From contig JAZSOH010000025.1 in assembly GCA_045536815.1 (NCBI GenBank), positions 1 to 64,000 on the forward strand: a stretch of DNA of 64,000 bases. Reading direction: 5' to 3'. The notes beneath the pieces were generated by a model, which saw only the letters and a program-made list of their open reading frames with translations, did not search any database and was not told the DNA's origin. Both the position numbers and the translations under genes were made by a program. Within the stretch, counting starts at the first letter, position 1, and every line of letters starts with the position of its first letter. This document shows, one piece after another, positions 33,614 to 41,699 of the stretch. Source of the stretch: UMGS1279 sp045536815 (lineage in GTDB: Bacteria > Bacillota > Clostridia > Oscillospirales > Acutalibacteraceae).

Positions 33614-34007
33614 GATAAAAGAGAACATAAAAAGTAAAAAATATTCCCTATATTCTTTTGGTATAGGGAGTATATTTTTTATTATTTTGTATACAATAAC
33701 TAAATTATTTAACATATCTTTATGCCCCATAAAAAATGTATTTGGTGTTTCCTGTTTTGGATGTGGAATGACAAGAGCTTTTATTTGTATTTTAGAATTC
33801 AATTTTTTAGAGGCGATAAAATATAATGTGTTGTCAATACCTGTTTTCTTTGGAATTGTAATCTATTTTTTGTTAACTATGATAGATATTTTTTTTGATA
33901 AGCAATGTGTAAAAGCGATTGATTCTTGTCTAGCAAAGAAATATATGTTTTTTGTTTATATTGCAATATTGACTGTAAGCACATATATGAATAATTATTT
34001 AATTTAA
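33594..34007 (+). CDS. DUF2752 membrane protein
   Basis: The 137-residue protein has three to four hydrophobic segments and the DUF2752 signature LCPIKNVFGVSCFGCGMTRAF. ATG 33594, inside the end of the TM2 gene, is the likely start; its ribosome site (AGAGAT) is weak, so coupling with TM2 translation is probable. TM2 and DUF2752 proteins often co-occur. Function unknown. Confidence 0.75.
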   Translation: MANRCSKIKENIKSKKYSLYSFGIGSIFFIILYTITKLFNISLCPIKNVFGVSCFGCGMTRAFICILEFNFLEAIKYNVLSIPVFFGIVIYFLLTMIDIFFDKQCVKAIDSCLAKKYMFFVYIAILTVSTYMNNYLI

Positions 34008-34018
34008 GTTTAGTAAAC

Positions 34019-34057
34019 CCCGCGCTATTCCAACAACGGAATAGCGCGGGATTTTAT
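34019..34057 (+). terminator. Strong terminator, copy 2 of a duplicated sequence
   Basis: It has the same CCCGCGCTATTCC/GGAATAGCGCGGG stem, AACAAC loop and TTAGTAAA lead-in as the terminator at 32111, ending in ATTTTATTTTT. Confidence 0.92.
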
Positions 34058-34151
34058 TTTTGTTATATATTATATGTAGTGGGTATTGAAGTGTGTGAAA
34101 TATCTACTAAAAAATACCTCTTCAAACTTCTTAATTTCGCTTTTTTGTATA

Positions 34152-34180
34152 TTGCATATAGTATTCTGCTGTGATATAAT
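34152..34180 (+). promoter_or_regulatory. Promoter of the antiporter gene
   Basis: TTGCAT at 34152-34157 and TATAAT at 34175-34180 are 17 bases apart. Confidence 0.68.
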
Positions 34181-34215
34181 ACATTGTAATTTTGTTATAA
34201 AGGAAGCGTATTTTC

Positions 34216-35490
34216 GTGCAAGAAACTACTAAAATTCTATTAACACTTTCTGCGGCTCTTTTATCGGGACTTTTGCTTTCCCGTCTTGCTAAGAGGGTGG
34301 GGCTACCCGCAGTTACTGCATATTTGGTTGCAGGTGTTTTGATTGGCCCTTTTTTACTTGGAAATTTTGGAATAGGTTTCAATGCTACCTATAATTCTCC
34401 CGGCAGATATTCTATTATTTGCGACTTAGCACTTGGCTTTATTGCCTTTGCTATTGGTAATGAATTCCGCCTTGCACAGCTTAAAAAGATAGGTAAGCAA
34501 GCGACAATTGTCGGTGTTTTTCAGGCAGTATTTACAACCCTTATTGTCGATGCCGCACTTATAGCGCTTTCCTTTATTTTGCCCGAGGGATACTTGCCGA
34601 TTCCCGCCGCAATAATTTTAGGCGCTATTGCTACCGCTACAGCCCCTGCAGCAACCTTAATGGTTGTAAGGCAGTATAAGGCGAAGGGCAGCGTAACTGA
34701 TATTTTGCTTCCTGTTGTTGCTCTTGACGATGCGGTTGGTCTTGTTGTTTTTGCTATTTCGTTTGGGGTTGCAGGCGCTATAGACAGTGGTGCCATAGAT
34801 ATAATTTCAATGGTAGTAAACCCAATTTTAGAGGTTTTGCTTTCACTACTTCTCGGAACAGTTATGGGACTGCTCTTTTCTCTTTGTGAGCAGTTTTTCC
34901 ATTCAAGGTCAAAGCGTATGGCCATTTCGGTAACCTTTGTTATGCTAACAGTTGCAATATCCACCCTTAAGTTTGATATAGGCGGTGTACATATCGCTTT
35001 TTCAAGCCTTTTAGCCTCAATGATGCTTGGCACAATCTTTTGTAATGTGTGTGACTTTTCTGAGGAACTTATGGAAAGAGCGGACCGTTGGACCGTGCCT
35101 ATTTTGGTACTGTTCTTTGTTATAAGCGGCGCCGAGCTGAACCTATCTGTTTTTTCTAACTGGATATATGTTGTAATTGGTGTGGTGTATATTGCATCGC
35201 GTTCAGTTGGTAAATATTTTGGAGCGGGTATAAGCTCAAGGTTTGCAGGCTGTGACGAAAATATAGTTAAGTATTTAGGAATAACCCTTTTGCCCCAAGC
35301 GGGAGTTGCGCTTGGTATGGCGAGTGAAGCACTTGCCTTTGGCGGAGAAACCGGCACACTTGTTCAAAATATAACACTTTTCGCTGTGCTTATTTATGAA
35401 CTTGTTGGCCCGTATCTTACAAAGGTTGCACTTACTAAAGCAGGGGATATTTCGGTGCACGGAAAAACAAGCGCACGAGTTAAGAGCTAG
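34216..35490 (+). CDS. CPA2-family cation:proton antiporter
   Basis: The 424-residue protein has about twelve membrane segments and the Na+/H+ exchanger core: AVTAYLVAGVLIGPFLLG, ATATAPAATLMVVRQYKAKG, and LPVVALDDAVGLVVF with the key Asp pair. No cytosolic RCK/TrkA domain is fused. The GTG start follows AAAGGAAG. It is inferred to exchange Na+ or K+ for protons at the membrane. Monocistronic. Confidence 0.87.
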   Translation: MQETTKILLTLSAALLSGLLLSRLAKRVGLPAVTAYLVAGVLIGPFLLGNFGIGFNATYNSPGRYSIICDLALGFIAFAIGNEFRLAQLKKIGKQATIVGVFQAVFTTLIVDAALIALSFILPEGYLPIPAAIILGAIATATAPAATLMVVRQYKAKGSVTDILLPVVALDDAVGLVVFAISFGVAGAIDSGAIDIISMVVNPILEVLLSLLLGTVMGLLFSLCEQFFHSRSKRMAISVTFVMLTVAISTLKFDIGGVHIAFSSLLASMMLGTIFCNVCDFSEELMERADRWTVPILVLFFVISGAELNLSVFSNWIYVVIGVVYIASRSVGKYFGAGISSRFAGCDENIVKYLGITLLPQAGVALGMASEALAFGGETGTLVQNITLFAVLIYELVGPYLTKVALTKAGDISVHGKTSARVKS

Positions 35491-35520
35491 ATATTGCTCT
35501 AAAATTAAATACGTTTTTTA

Positions 35521-35575
35521 TTACGCCCATACCCTATAATTAAGCAACAGCTTTTTTTGTGGGGTGTGGGCGTAA
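35521..35575 (+). terminator. Long-loop inverted repeat after the antiporter gene
   Basis: TTACGCCCATACCC and GGGTGTGGGCGTAA pair over 14 positions (one A-T/T-G variation) around a 27-base loop. The position suggests termination, but the large loop and short T-stretch make it atypical. Confidence 0.55.
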
Positions 35576-35604
35576 ATATTTAATAATATTTTTTCAAAAA
35601 TGGC

Positions 35605-35633
35605 TTGTAAAAAGTGATTATAAGTGATATAAT
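35605..35633 (+). promoter_or_regulatory. Promoter of the first solute-binding protein gene
   Basis: TTGTAA at 35605-35610 and TATAAT at 35628-35633 are 17 bases apart. Confidence 0.68.
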
Positions 35634-35664
35634 TATTATGCTTAAAAAATTAAGAGGTGATAAT

Positions 35665-37239
35665 ATGGCAAAAACAAACTTGACCAAAAAAATCATTACC
35701 CTTATTGCTCTTATGCTTTGTGTTGTAATGGCGTTTTCTGCTTGTAACCAAACAGGCGGCGAAAACCCTGAAAAAGAGGGCGAAACGCAAAACACTTTGC
35801 AAAATGAGAATGAGGACACCGCATCTAAAGATGAGGGAACCGAAGAAGGGGATAAGGACACCGAATCCAAAGACAAGGATACCGAATCTGAAGATAAAGA
35901 TACCGAGTCTAAAGACGAGGGTACTGAATCTGAAGACAAAAACGACAAACCCTCAGGTGGTAACAAGCCTTCAAGTAACGAGAAGTCTACCGTTTGGGGT
36001 TCAAATGATGTCGATGAAATCCTTAAGTCTATGCCCGATAAGGTAAAGGATAAAGAAATTCATGTTCTTATGTGGCGTGAGTATACCGAGTCTGAGCAAA
36101 AGCAGGTTGACGACTTCCAAAAGAAAACCGGTGTTAAGGTTAGAACTACCATAACAACCGAGTATGAATATTCAACCAAACTTATTGCTCTTATTTCTGA
36201 TAAAGATGCTCCCGACGTTGTTAACCTTGGTTGCCGCGAGTTCCCTTCGCGTCCTACAAAGGCGATGCAGCTTTTGGATGAAGAAACCTTCCGTTTGGAT
36301 GACGAGTGTTGGCAAAAATCTTATATGGAGCCATATAGTGTTAAGGGCAAATACTACAGCGTAGCAATGCCTGGCACTTGGTCGGTAGAGGATACAACCT
36401 TTATTACAATATATAATAAAGCTATCCTTAAAGATGCCGGTGTAAGCACAATGCCTTATCAGCTTTATAAATCTGGTAAGTGGAATTGGGCAGAACAGCA
36501 GAAGATTATGGAAAAGGTTAAGGCAGCAGGTAAAGTTCCTATGACAACTCAAGGCGCTGACCTTTATATGCTTTCTGCTGGTGTCGACTTTGCTAGCTAT
36601 AATCCTACCAAGGGCGAGTTCGTAAGCCTTTTGGATGATACTAAGGTTCGTCCCGCAATCGAAAATTCTTGGAAAGCTCTCCAAGAAGCAACAAATAAAG
36701 AGCTTATAACAACTCAGTTTGATATTTCGGGCTTTAGACAGGGTAAATATGGCTTTATGTCTATTATCTGCTTCACCTTCTATAATCAGGGTGGCCACCT
36801 TGACGGTGTAGACGGCGGAATTCAAAATATTGAGGCAGTTCCTGTTGCAGGTCCCACACAAAGCTCGGCATATATACCTTTCCGTCCTAAAGCATGGGGC
36901 GTTGCAAAGGGCGCTGACAATGTTGAAGGCGCAGCATATTTTATCAGATATTTCCTTGACCCCAAAACTATTGATATGGATAGCACTTTCTGGCATAAAC
37001 AGTTTAAAGAAGTGTTCAATATCATAACTGATAAAAACGCTCGTAAGATGGTTCAGGTTGGTTACGGTATAACCGATTATAGTAATGGTAGAGGCACTTA
37101 CGACGCTATCGTTAATGAACTTGCAACTGCTACTGTTGGTCAGGCACCAACAATTATCAATAAGCATAAGGGTAAAATCAATATATCTATTAAACGTGCT
37201 AATGCTGCTATTGAAAGAGTTGCTAAAAAAATAAAATAA
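35665..37239 (+). CDS. Extracellular solute-binding lipoprotein with acidic linker (paralogue 1)
   Basis: A lipobox signal peptide (Cys at about 27) is followed by an acidic repeat linker of KDKDTESED-type units (about 45-105). A family 1-type binding domain comes next: HVLMWREYTESEQKQVDDFQKKTGVKV, APDVVNLGCREFP and GVAKGADNVEGAAYFIRYF. 524 residues from ATG 35665, chosen for its AAGAGGTGAT site. Family members deliver sugars to ABC importers, but no permease or ATPase gene is nearby. It is followed by a paralogue of the same length. Confidence 0.87.
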   Translation: MAKTNLTKKIITLIALMLCVVMAFSACNQTGGENPEKEGETQNTLQNENEDTASKDEGTEEGDKDTESKDKDTESEDKDTESKDEGTESEDKNDKPSGGNKPSSNEKSTVWGSNDVDEILKSMPDKVKDKEIHVLMWREYTESEQKQVDDFQKKTGVKVRTTITTEYEYSTKLIALISDKDAPDVVNLGCREFPSRPTKAMQLLDEETFRLDDECWQKSYMEPYSVKGKYYSVAMPGTWSVEDTTFITIYNKAILKDAGVSTMPYQLYKSGKWNWAEQQKIMEKVKAAGKVPMTTQGADLYMLSAGVDFASYNPTKGEFVSLLDDTKVRPAIENSWKALQEATNKELITTQFDISGFRQGKYGFMSIICFTFYNQGGHLDGVDGGIQNIEAVPVAGPTQSSAYIPFRPKAWGVAKGADNVEGAAYFIRYFLDPKTIDMDSTFWHKQFKEVFNIITDKNARKMVQVGYGITDYSNGRGTYDAIVNELATATVGQAPTIINKHKGKINISIKRANAAIERVAKKIK

Positions 37240-37252
37240 TAATTTAAAAGCG

Positions 37253-37289
37253 AAATACCTTTCCCTAAATTTTGGGAAAGGTATTTTTT
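37253..37289 (+). terminator. Terminator of paralogue 1
   Basis: AAATACCTTTCCC pairs with GGGAAAGGTATTT around TAAATTTT, followed by T residues. Confidence 0.92.
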
Positions 37290-37348
37290 ATATTCAGTAG
37301 TAAAATAAAAACAGTTTGTGAATTTTTTAAAAAAAGTCTAAAATGTTG

Positions 37349-37377
37349 TTGCTTTTGAAAAAATGTTGTTGTATAAT
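37349..37377 (+). promoter_or_regulatory. Promoter of the second solute-binding protein gene
   Basis: TTGCTT at 37349-37354 and TATAAT at 37372-37377 are 17 bases apart. Confidence 0.68.
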
Positions 37378-37399
37378 TCTATTAGAGATAAAAAGCTCT

Positions 37400-37463
37400 T
37401 TTATATGGTCCTCTTGGCAAGATGATTTTATTCATTCAGGTCAGTTGTCTAAGGCCATATAAA
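37400..37463 (+). promoter_or_regulatory. Structured leader of the second solute-binding protein gene
   Basis: TTTATATGG (37400-37408) and CCATATAAA (37455-37463) form a perfect 9-bp closing stem in the 5' UTR, with short internal hairpins such as CTTGGCAAG inside. It matches no riboswitch class I recognise. Confidence 0.4.
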
Positions 37464-37532
37464 TCGTAAATGTTTTTTAATATTTACATATTTTGATTAT
37501 TAAGTATTTTAAAAAATATGAGGTGACCAAAA

Positions 37533-39107
37533 ATGAAATCTAGTTCTTTAATTAAAAAGCTTCTTGTTGCAATCGCACTTATGCTTTGCGTTGTAATGGC
37601 TTTTTCTGCATGTACTGGTAATAAAACACCTGCTGATAACGACGATACCGACGTTAATCAAGGTCAGGTTGATACTACCGATGATGACGATAAAGACACA
37701 AAAGACGATGCCGACGACAAAGACGATGCCGACGACAAAGACGATAAAGACGATAAAGACGATAAAGACGACAAAGACGACAAGGATGATAAAGACGATA
37801 AAGATGACAACGACGACAAATCATCTAAGCCAAACAAACCCACTAATACTGATGGTATGACAGTTTGGGAGTCTGAAAAGGTTGAAGATATCCTTGCAAA
37901 TATTCCTGAAAAGGTAAAGAAGAAAGAAATTCATATTCTTATGTGGCGTGAATATACCACATCTGAGCAGAAACAGATTGACGATTTCCAGAAAAAGACT
38001 GGTATCAAAATCAGAACTACTCTTACAACCGAGTATGAATATTCAACCAAGCTTATCGCTCTTATCTCTGATAAGGATTCTCCTGACGTTGTAACACTTT
38101 CGTCAATGGAATTCCCCGCACGTGCTACAAAAGCAATGAAGCTTTTGGATCCTGAGGTTTTCCGCCTTGATGACAAAATTTGGAATAAGACTTATATGGA
38201 TGACTTTAGACTTAAAGATAAGTACTATTCTGTAGCTATTACAGGTACATGGTCTGTTGAAGACTGTAACTATCTTTCTATCTATGACAAATCCATTCTT
38301 GCTGACGCAGGTGTAAGCACAATGCCTTACGACCTTTATAAAGCAGGTAAGTGGAACTGGGCAGAGCAACAAAAGATTATGGAAAAGGTTAAGGCTTCGG
38401 GTAAAACTGGTATGACAATTCAGTCTCCTGACCTTTATATGCTTTCCGCCGGTGTTGACTTTGCTGACTACGATCCTGACAAAGCTCAGTTCGTAAGCCT
38501 TCTCGACGATGCTAAAGTTCGTCCTACAATCGAAAGTTCTTGGAAAGCTCTTCAAGAGGCTACAAGTAAAGAACTTATCTATCCTACACTCGACATCTCG
38601 GGTTATAGACAGGGTAAATATGGCTTTATGTCCATCATTTGCTTTACTCTTTATAACCAGGGTGGACATCTTGACGGTGTAGACGGTGGTGTTGCTGATA
38701 TCGAAGCAGTTCCTCTTGCAGGTCCTACTCAGGCTAGCGCTTACGTTCCTGTTCGTGCTAAGACTTGGGGTGTTGCAAAGGGTGCTGATAACGAAGAGGG
38801 TGCAGCATACTTCCTCAGATATTATCTCGACCCCACAACTGTTAATATGGATAGCACATTCTGGCACAAGCAGTTTAAAGAAGTATACAATATCATTACT
38901 AAGAGCAACAAGAAGATTACTCTTGTAGGCTCGGGTGTTACCGACTATAGTAATGGTATCGGTACTTATGACTCAATCTGCTCTGAACTTGCTAATGGTA
39001 CTGTAGGTCAGGCACCTACAATCCTTAATAAGCACAAGGGTAAGATTGGTACATCACTCAAACGTGCTAACAACGTTTTGGAAAGAACCGTTGCTAAAGG
39101 TAAATAA
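37533..39107 (+). CDS. Extracellular solute-binding lipoprotein with Asp/Lys repeat linker (paralogue 2)
   Basis: The 524-residue paralogue of the preceding gene has the same lipobox position (Cys 27) and a binding domain that aligns without large gaps (HILMWREYTTSEQKQIDDFQKKTGI). Its linker is instead a 9-nt tandem repeat coding for DKD/DDK units (about residues 45-95). Synonymous choices differ between copies (more ACA, GCT and CTC here), so the duplication is not recent. It has its own promoter and structured leader, and ends at a terminator that starts a large repeat block. No importer genes are adjacent. Confidence 0.87.
   Translation: MKSSSLIKKLLVAIALMLCVVMAFSACTGNKTPADNDDTDVNQGQVDTTDDDDKDTKDDADDKDDADDKDDKDDKDDKDDKDDKDDKDDKDDNDDKSSKPNKPTNTDGMTVWESEKVEDILANIPEKVKKKEIHILMWREYTTSEQKQIDDFQKKTGIKIRTTLTTEYEYSTKLIALISDKDSPDVVTLSSMEFPARATKAMKLLDPEVFRLDDKIWNKTYMDDFRLKDKYYSVAITGTWSVEDCNYLSIYDKSILADAGVSTMPYDLYKAGKWNWAEQQKIMEKVKASGKTGMTIQSPDLYMLSAGVDFADYDPDKAQFVSLLDDAKVRPTIESSWKALQEATSKELIYPTLDISGYRQGKYGFMSIICFTLYNQGGHLDGVDGGVADIEAVPLAGPTQASAYVPVRAKTWGVAKGADNEEGAAYFLRYYLDPTTVNMDSTFWHKQFKEVYNIITKSNKKITLVGSGVTDYSNGIGTYDSICSELANGTVGQAPTILNKHKGKIGTSLKRANNVLERTVAKGK
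37680..37820 (+). repeat. In-frame 9-nt tandem repeat coding for Asp-Lys-Asp
   Basis: Variants of GACGATAAA repeat through the linker of paralogue 2. The array is prone to length change by multiples of three residues, leaving the frame intact. Confidence 0.9.
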
Positions 39108-39130
39108 TTTATAAAAATTTCGGCTTTGTA

Positions 39131-39168
39131 TTGGGAGACACTTCGTAAAGAAGTGCCTCCCAATTTCT
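39131..39168 (+). terminator. Terminator of paralogue 2, first part of repeat block B1
   Basis: TTGGGAG-CACTTC pairs with GAAGTG-CTCCCAA (one internal mismatch) around GTAAA, with a T-run. A diverged copy ends the 37-aa peptide gene at 44380. Confidence 0.9.
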
Positions 39169-39172
39169 TTTA

Positions 39173-39455
39173 TATTATAAATAACACTTTCGATAGATAA
39201 GTGTCATAGTGGGTTATATACATTGAAAATACACCTATCTCAAAGATAAAATATTGTGTGAGAGGACTCACAGTGATATTTTGCCTTACGGCAAAGTGAT
39301 ATTGAAATCTGCGGTTTTAGTTTTAATATATTCGCATAAAAACTGTCCGAAGGACAATATAACGCTGCTTTGCATCATATAACTGCGCAGCAATATAACT
39401 CGCCGATAGGCGAATATAACTGAGTCACACTTTTTTTACAGAGTGTGACTCTTGG
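39173..39455 (+). repeat. Hairpin array B1
   Basis: Hairpins include ACACTT/AAGTGT, TATCT/AGATA, TGTGAG/CTCACA (39257-39272), TTGCC/GGCAA (39281-39294), TGTCC/GGACA (39344-39356), CGCC/GGCG (39401-39412) and GAGTCACACT/AGTGTGACTC (39422-39451). Left of centre the linker is AGTGATATT; right of centre it is AATATAACT, nearly its reverse complement. Diverged copy B2 lies at 44427-44712. Confidence 0.82.
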
Positions 39456-39489
39456 CGGGGCCTATTTTTTATTTATGTATCAATTTCCC

Positions 39490-39793
39490 AATACGTTCGT
39501 AGGGGACATTCACGAATGTCCCGTGAACCGCCGTAAATTTGTACATATTATATTTGTATTATAAATTTCCACGTTTCGCATACAAATAAAATTTTAATAC
39601 ATCGCCAAATTCAAACGGGCGAATCGTGATTCGCCCCTACAACAAATTTATAATAACACACCGTAGGGGACATTCACGTCCCACGCGGTGGGCACCGTCA
39701 CGCGCAACCTAATTGTATGAAATTTAAATTCCGCATCCCGCACCCGTAATTTTATCAATGTTATAATTACACCGTAGGTGCTACTTACGAATT
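39490..39793 (+). repeat. Interspersed palindrome-rich repeats (R family)
   Basis: Two modules are recognisable: one of about 130 nt beginning GTGAACCGCCGTAAATTTG (39523-39656), ending in GGGCGAATC/GATTCGCCC, and one beginning CCGTAGGGGACATTCACGTC (39661-39793). Both recur near 44.75-45.17 kb. No coding potential was seen. Confidence 0.8.
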
Positions 39794-39948
39794 GTTCGTA
39801 GCTAACTTTAGGTCTATTTAGCTATCGCGAAGCGATAATTTAGCTACCGTAAGGTTATTTAGCTGCTCCGAAGGAGCAATTTAACTGTAAATATTTTTTA
39901 CAATTTTTTTGCAAAATTTTGTAAAAAAGATTTACTTTACCTCTTGTT
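39787..39948 (+). repeat. Hairpin array C1, right-hand half only
   Basis: The linker ATTTAGCT alternates with hairpins TACGAA/TTCGTA, TATCGC/GCGATA, ACC/GGT and GCTCC/GGAGC, and ends in a long imperfect palindrome (39887-39903 with 39919-39935). Its tail TTTACTTTACCTCTTG also ends array C3 and supplies the -35 of the PRPP synthetase gene. Confidence 0.82.
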
Positions 39949-39972
39949 ACAATTTTTAAAATGTGTTATTAT
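39944..39972 (+). promoter_or_regulatory. Promoter of the PRPP synthetase gene
   Basis: TTGTTA at 39944-39949, contributed by the array tail, and TATTAT at 39967-39972 are 17 bases apart. Confidence 0.6.
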
Positions 39973-40004
39973 ATATGTGATGATTTTTTGGAGGTTGATT
40001 TTTA

Positions 40005-41156
40005 GTGGCAACAATAACTTTTAAACATACTCCGTTTGGCGAACTTGCGCTTGTAAGTATGCGTGGCTGTGAGGATATTTCTAAAAGGGTAGATTATTAT
40101 CTTACACAGTGGCGCGAAACCCCCGAAGACCATAGCTTTATAGTTAAAGCTACCTGTCCGCGTTTTGGCTCGGGTGAGGGTAAAGCGGTTTTCAGTCATT
40201 CCGCTAGGGGACTTGACGTATATATTATATGTGACTGCTTTAATCATGGCGTTACATATACAATGTATGGTAAAACCGTTCCTATGAGTCCTGACGACCA
40301 TTATCAAGATTTAAAACGCGTTATCGCATCTTTAGGCGGTAAGGCTAGAAGAATAACTGTTATTATGCCAATGCTTTATGAGGGTAGGCAACACCGCCGC
40401 TCCTCCAGAGAATCTTTAGACTGCGCTATGGCTCTTCAAGAGCTTATAAATATGGGTGTTTCAAATATTATCACTTTTGACGCTCATGACCCAAGGGTAC
40501 AAAACGCTATTCCTCTTGGCGGCTTTGATAATGTTCAGCCTACATATCAAATGATAAAGGCTCTTGTTAAAAACGTACCCGATATTGTTATTAACCGCGA
40601 AAAAACTATGATAGTTTCTCCCGACGAGGGTGGTATGGGCCGTTGTATCTATTATTCTTCGGTTTTAGGGCTCGACCTTGGTATGTTCTATAAACGCCGT
40701 AATTATTCGGTTATTGTTAACGGCCGTAATCCTATCGAGGCTCACGAATGGCTCGGTAAAGACGTTAAGGGTAAAGACCTTATTATTGTAGACGATATGA
40801 TTTCTTCGGGCGACTCAATGCTTGATATTGCTGAGAAGCTCAAGAAAAAAGGTGCAGGCCGTATATTTATCTTCTCAACCTTTGGCCTTTTTGTTGAAGG
40901 TCTTGAAAAGTTTGATGAGTATTATGAAAATGGCCTTATCGATAAGGTGTTCACAACCAATCTTATTTATTCAACCCCCGAACTCAGAAGTAGGGAGTGG
41001 TACTGTAATGTAGACCTCTCTAAATATATTGCCTATTTGGTTGATACCCTCAATTACGATAATTCTATTAGCGATTTGCTTAACCCCGCCGAAAGAATTG
41101 CTAACCTTATGGTAAAACATAATAAAGAACTTGAAGAAAAAGGTATTGCGCATTAG
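40005..41156 (+). CDS. prs: Ribose-phosphate pyrophosphokinase (PRPP synthetase)
   Basis: It makes PRPP from ribose 5-phosphate and ATP for nucleotide, His and Trp synthesis. Visible motifs are GRQHRRSSRESLD, ITFDAHDPRVQNAIP, IVSPDEGGMGRC and the PRPP loop LIIVDDMISSGDSMLD. At 383 residues it is longer than the usual 315, with extra N-terminal and C-terminal sequence, as in a Clostridial subgroup. The GTG start follows GGAGG at ten bases. It lies between hairpin arrays C1 and C2, and its stop codon is inside a terminator stem. Confidence 0.9.
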   Translation: MATITFKHTPFGELALVSMRGCEDISKRVDYYLTQWRETPEDHSFIVKATCPRFGSGEGKAVFSHSARGLDVYIICDCFNHGVTYTMYGKTVPMSPDDHYQDLKRVIASLGGKARRITVIMPMLYEGRQHRRSSRESLDCAMALQELINMGVSNIITFDAHDPRVQNAIPLGGFDNVQPTYQMIKALVKNVPDIVINREKTMIVSPDEGGMGRCIYYSSVLGLDLGMFYKRRNYSVIVNGRNPIEAHEWLGKDVKGKDLIIVDDMISSGDSMLDIAEKLKKKGAGRIFIFSTFGLFVEGLEKFDEYYENGLIDKVFTTNLIYSTPELRSREWYCNVDLSKYIAYLVDTLNYDNSISDLLNPAERIANLMVKHNKELEEKGIAH

Positions 41157-41169
41157 CGCAATACCTTTT
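41138..41169 (+). terminator. Terminator overlapping the prs stop codon
   Basis: AAAAGGTATTGCGC (ending 41151) and GCGCAATACCTTTT (41156-41169) form a perfect 14-bp stem. The TAG stop at 41154-41156 lies in the ATTA loop region, so the last codons of prs form half the stem. Confidence 0.85.
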
Positions 41170-41171
41170 AT

Positions 41172-41265
41172 AGTTAAATGCGACTATCGTCGCGCTAAAT
41201 AGTCACTTCGTGACAGCTAAATAACTCCTGCGGAGTAGCTAAATTATCGCTACGCGATAGCTAAT
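41172..41265 (+). repeat. Hairpin array C2, left-hand orientation
   Basis: Hairpins GCGAC/GTCGC, GTCAC/GTGAC, ACTCC/GGAGT and TATCGC/GCGATA with 3-4 base loops are joined by GCTAAATA, AGCTAAATA and AGCTAAAT. All four stems differ while linkers stay constant, and every stem is perfectly paired. Confidence 0.9.
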
Positions 41266-41316
41266 TTTGTTGAAAAAATTATGCCTCTATTATATAATAA
41301 TGTAAGAGGTGATTTT

Positions 41317-41667
41317 ATGTCTGAAAGTATTATGTTGAATAAGGCGAAAGAACTTGCCGTAAAGGTTATAAAACTTTGCCGTATTATAAGGGAAAAGGAA
41401 AGAGAAACAGTTTTAACGAATCAGTTGCTTAAATCCGGTACGAGTATAGGCGCTAATATACATGAGTCAAAATATGCTCAAAGCAGTGCTGATTTTGTAC
41501 ATAAAATGCAAATAGCTTTAAAAGAATGTTATGAGAGTGAATATTGGCTTGAGCTTATGAATAAATCCGGATATATAGATGATGTAGAGTATAATGATTT
41601 AAATAACGAGTGTGGGCAAATCCGACGTATGCTTATAAGTTCAATAAACACCTTAAAAAACAAATAG
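41317..41667 (+). CDS. Four-helix-bundle protein (S23/23S rRNA intervening-sequence protein family)
   Basis: The 116-residue protein has family hallmarks: an amphipathic first helix (KELAVKVIKLCRIIREKERE), LLKSGTSIGANIHESKYAQSSADFVHKMQIALKECYESEYWLELM, and a final helix with RRMLISSINTL. S23/IVP proteins are pentameric four-helix bundles, structurally related to the Avd accessory protein of diversity-generating retroelements. Their molecular role is unknown. ATG 41317 follows AAGAGGTGAT. It lies inside inverted hairpin arrays; a truncated homologue follows array A near 23.2 kb. No reverse transcriptase is in the window. Confidence 0.88.
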   Translation: MSESIMLNKAKELAVKVIKLCRIIREKERETVLTNQLLKSGTSIGANIHESKYAQSSADFVHKMQIALKECYESEYWLELMNKSGYIDDVEYNDLNNECGQIRRMLISSINTLKNK

Positions 41668-41699
41668 CTTGTTTTTTTCACACTCAGCGTTACTTTGCC

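Noticed and set aside
41281..41667. A diversity-generating retroelement, given the Avd-like protein.
   Set aside because: No reverse transcriptase, template repeat or variable repeat with adenine-specific changes is visible, and the nearby large surface protein has no matching repeat at its 3' end.
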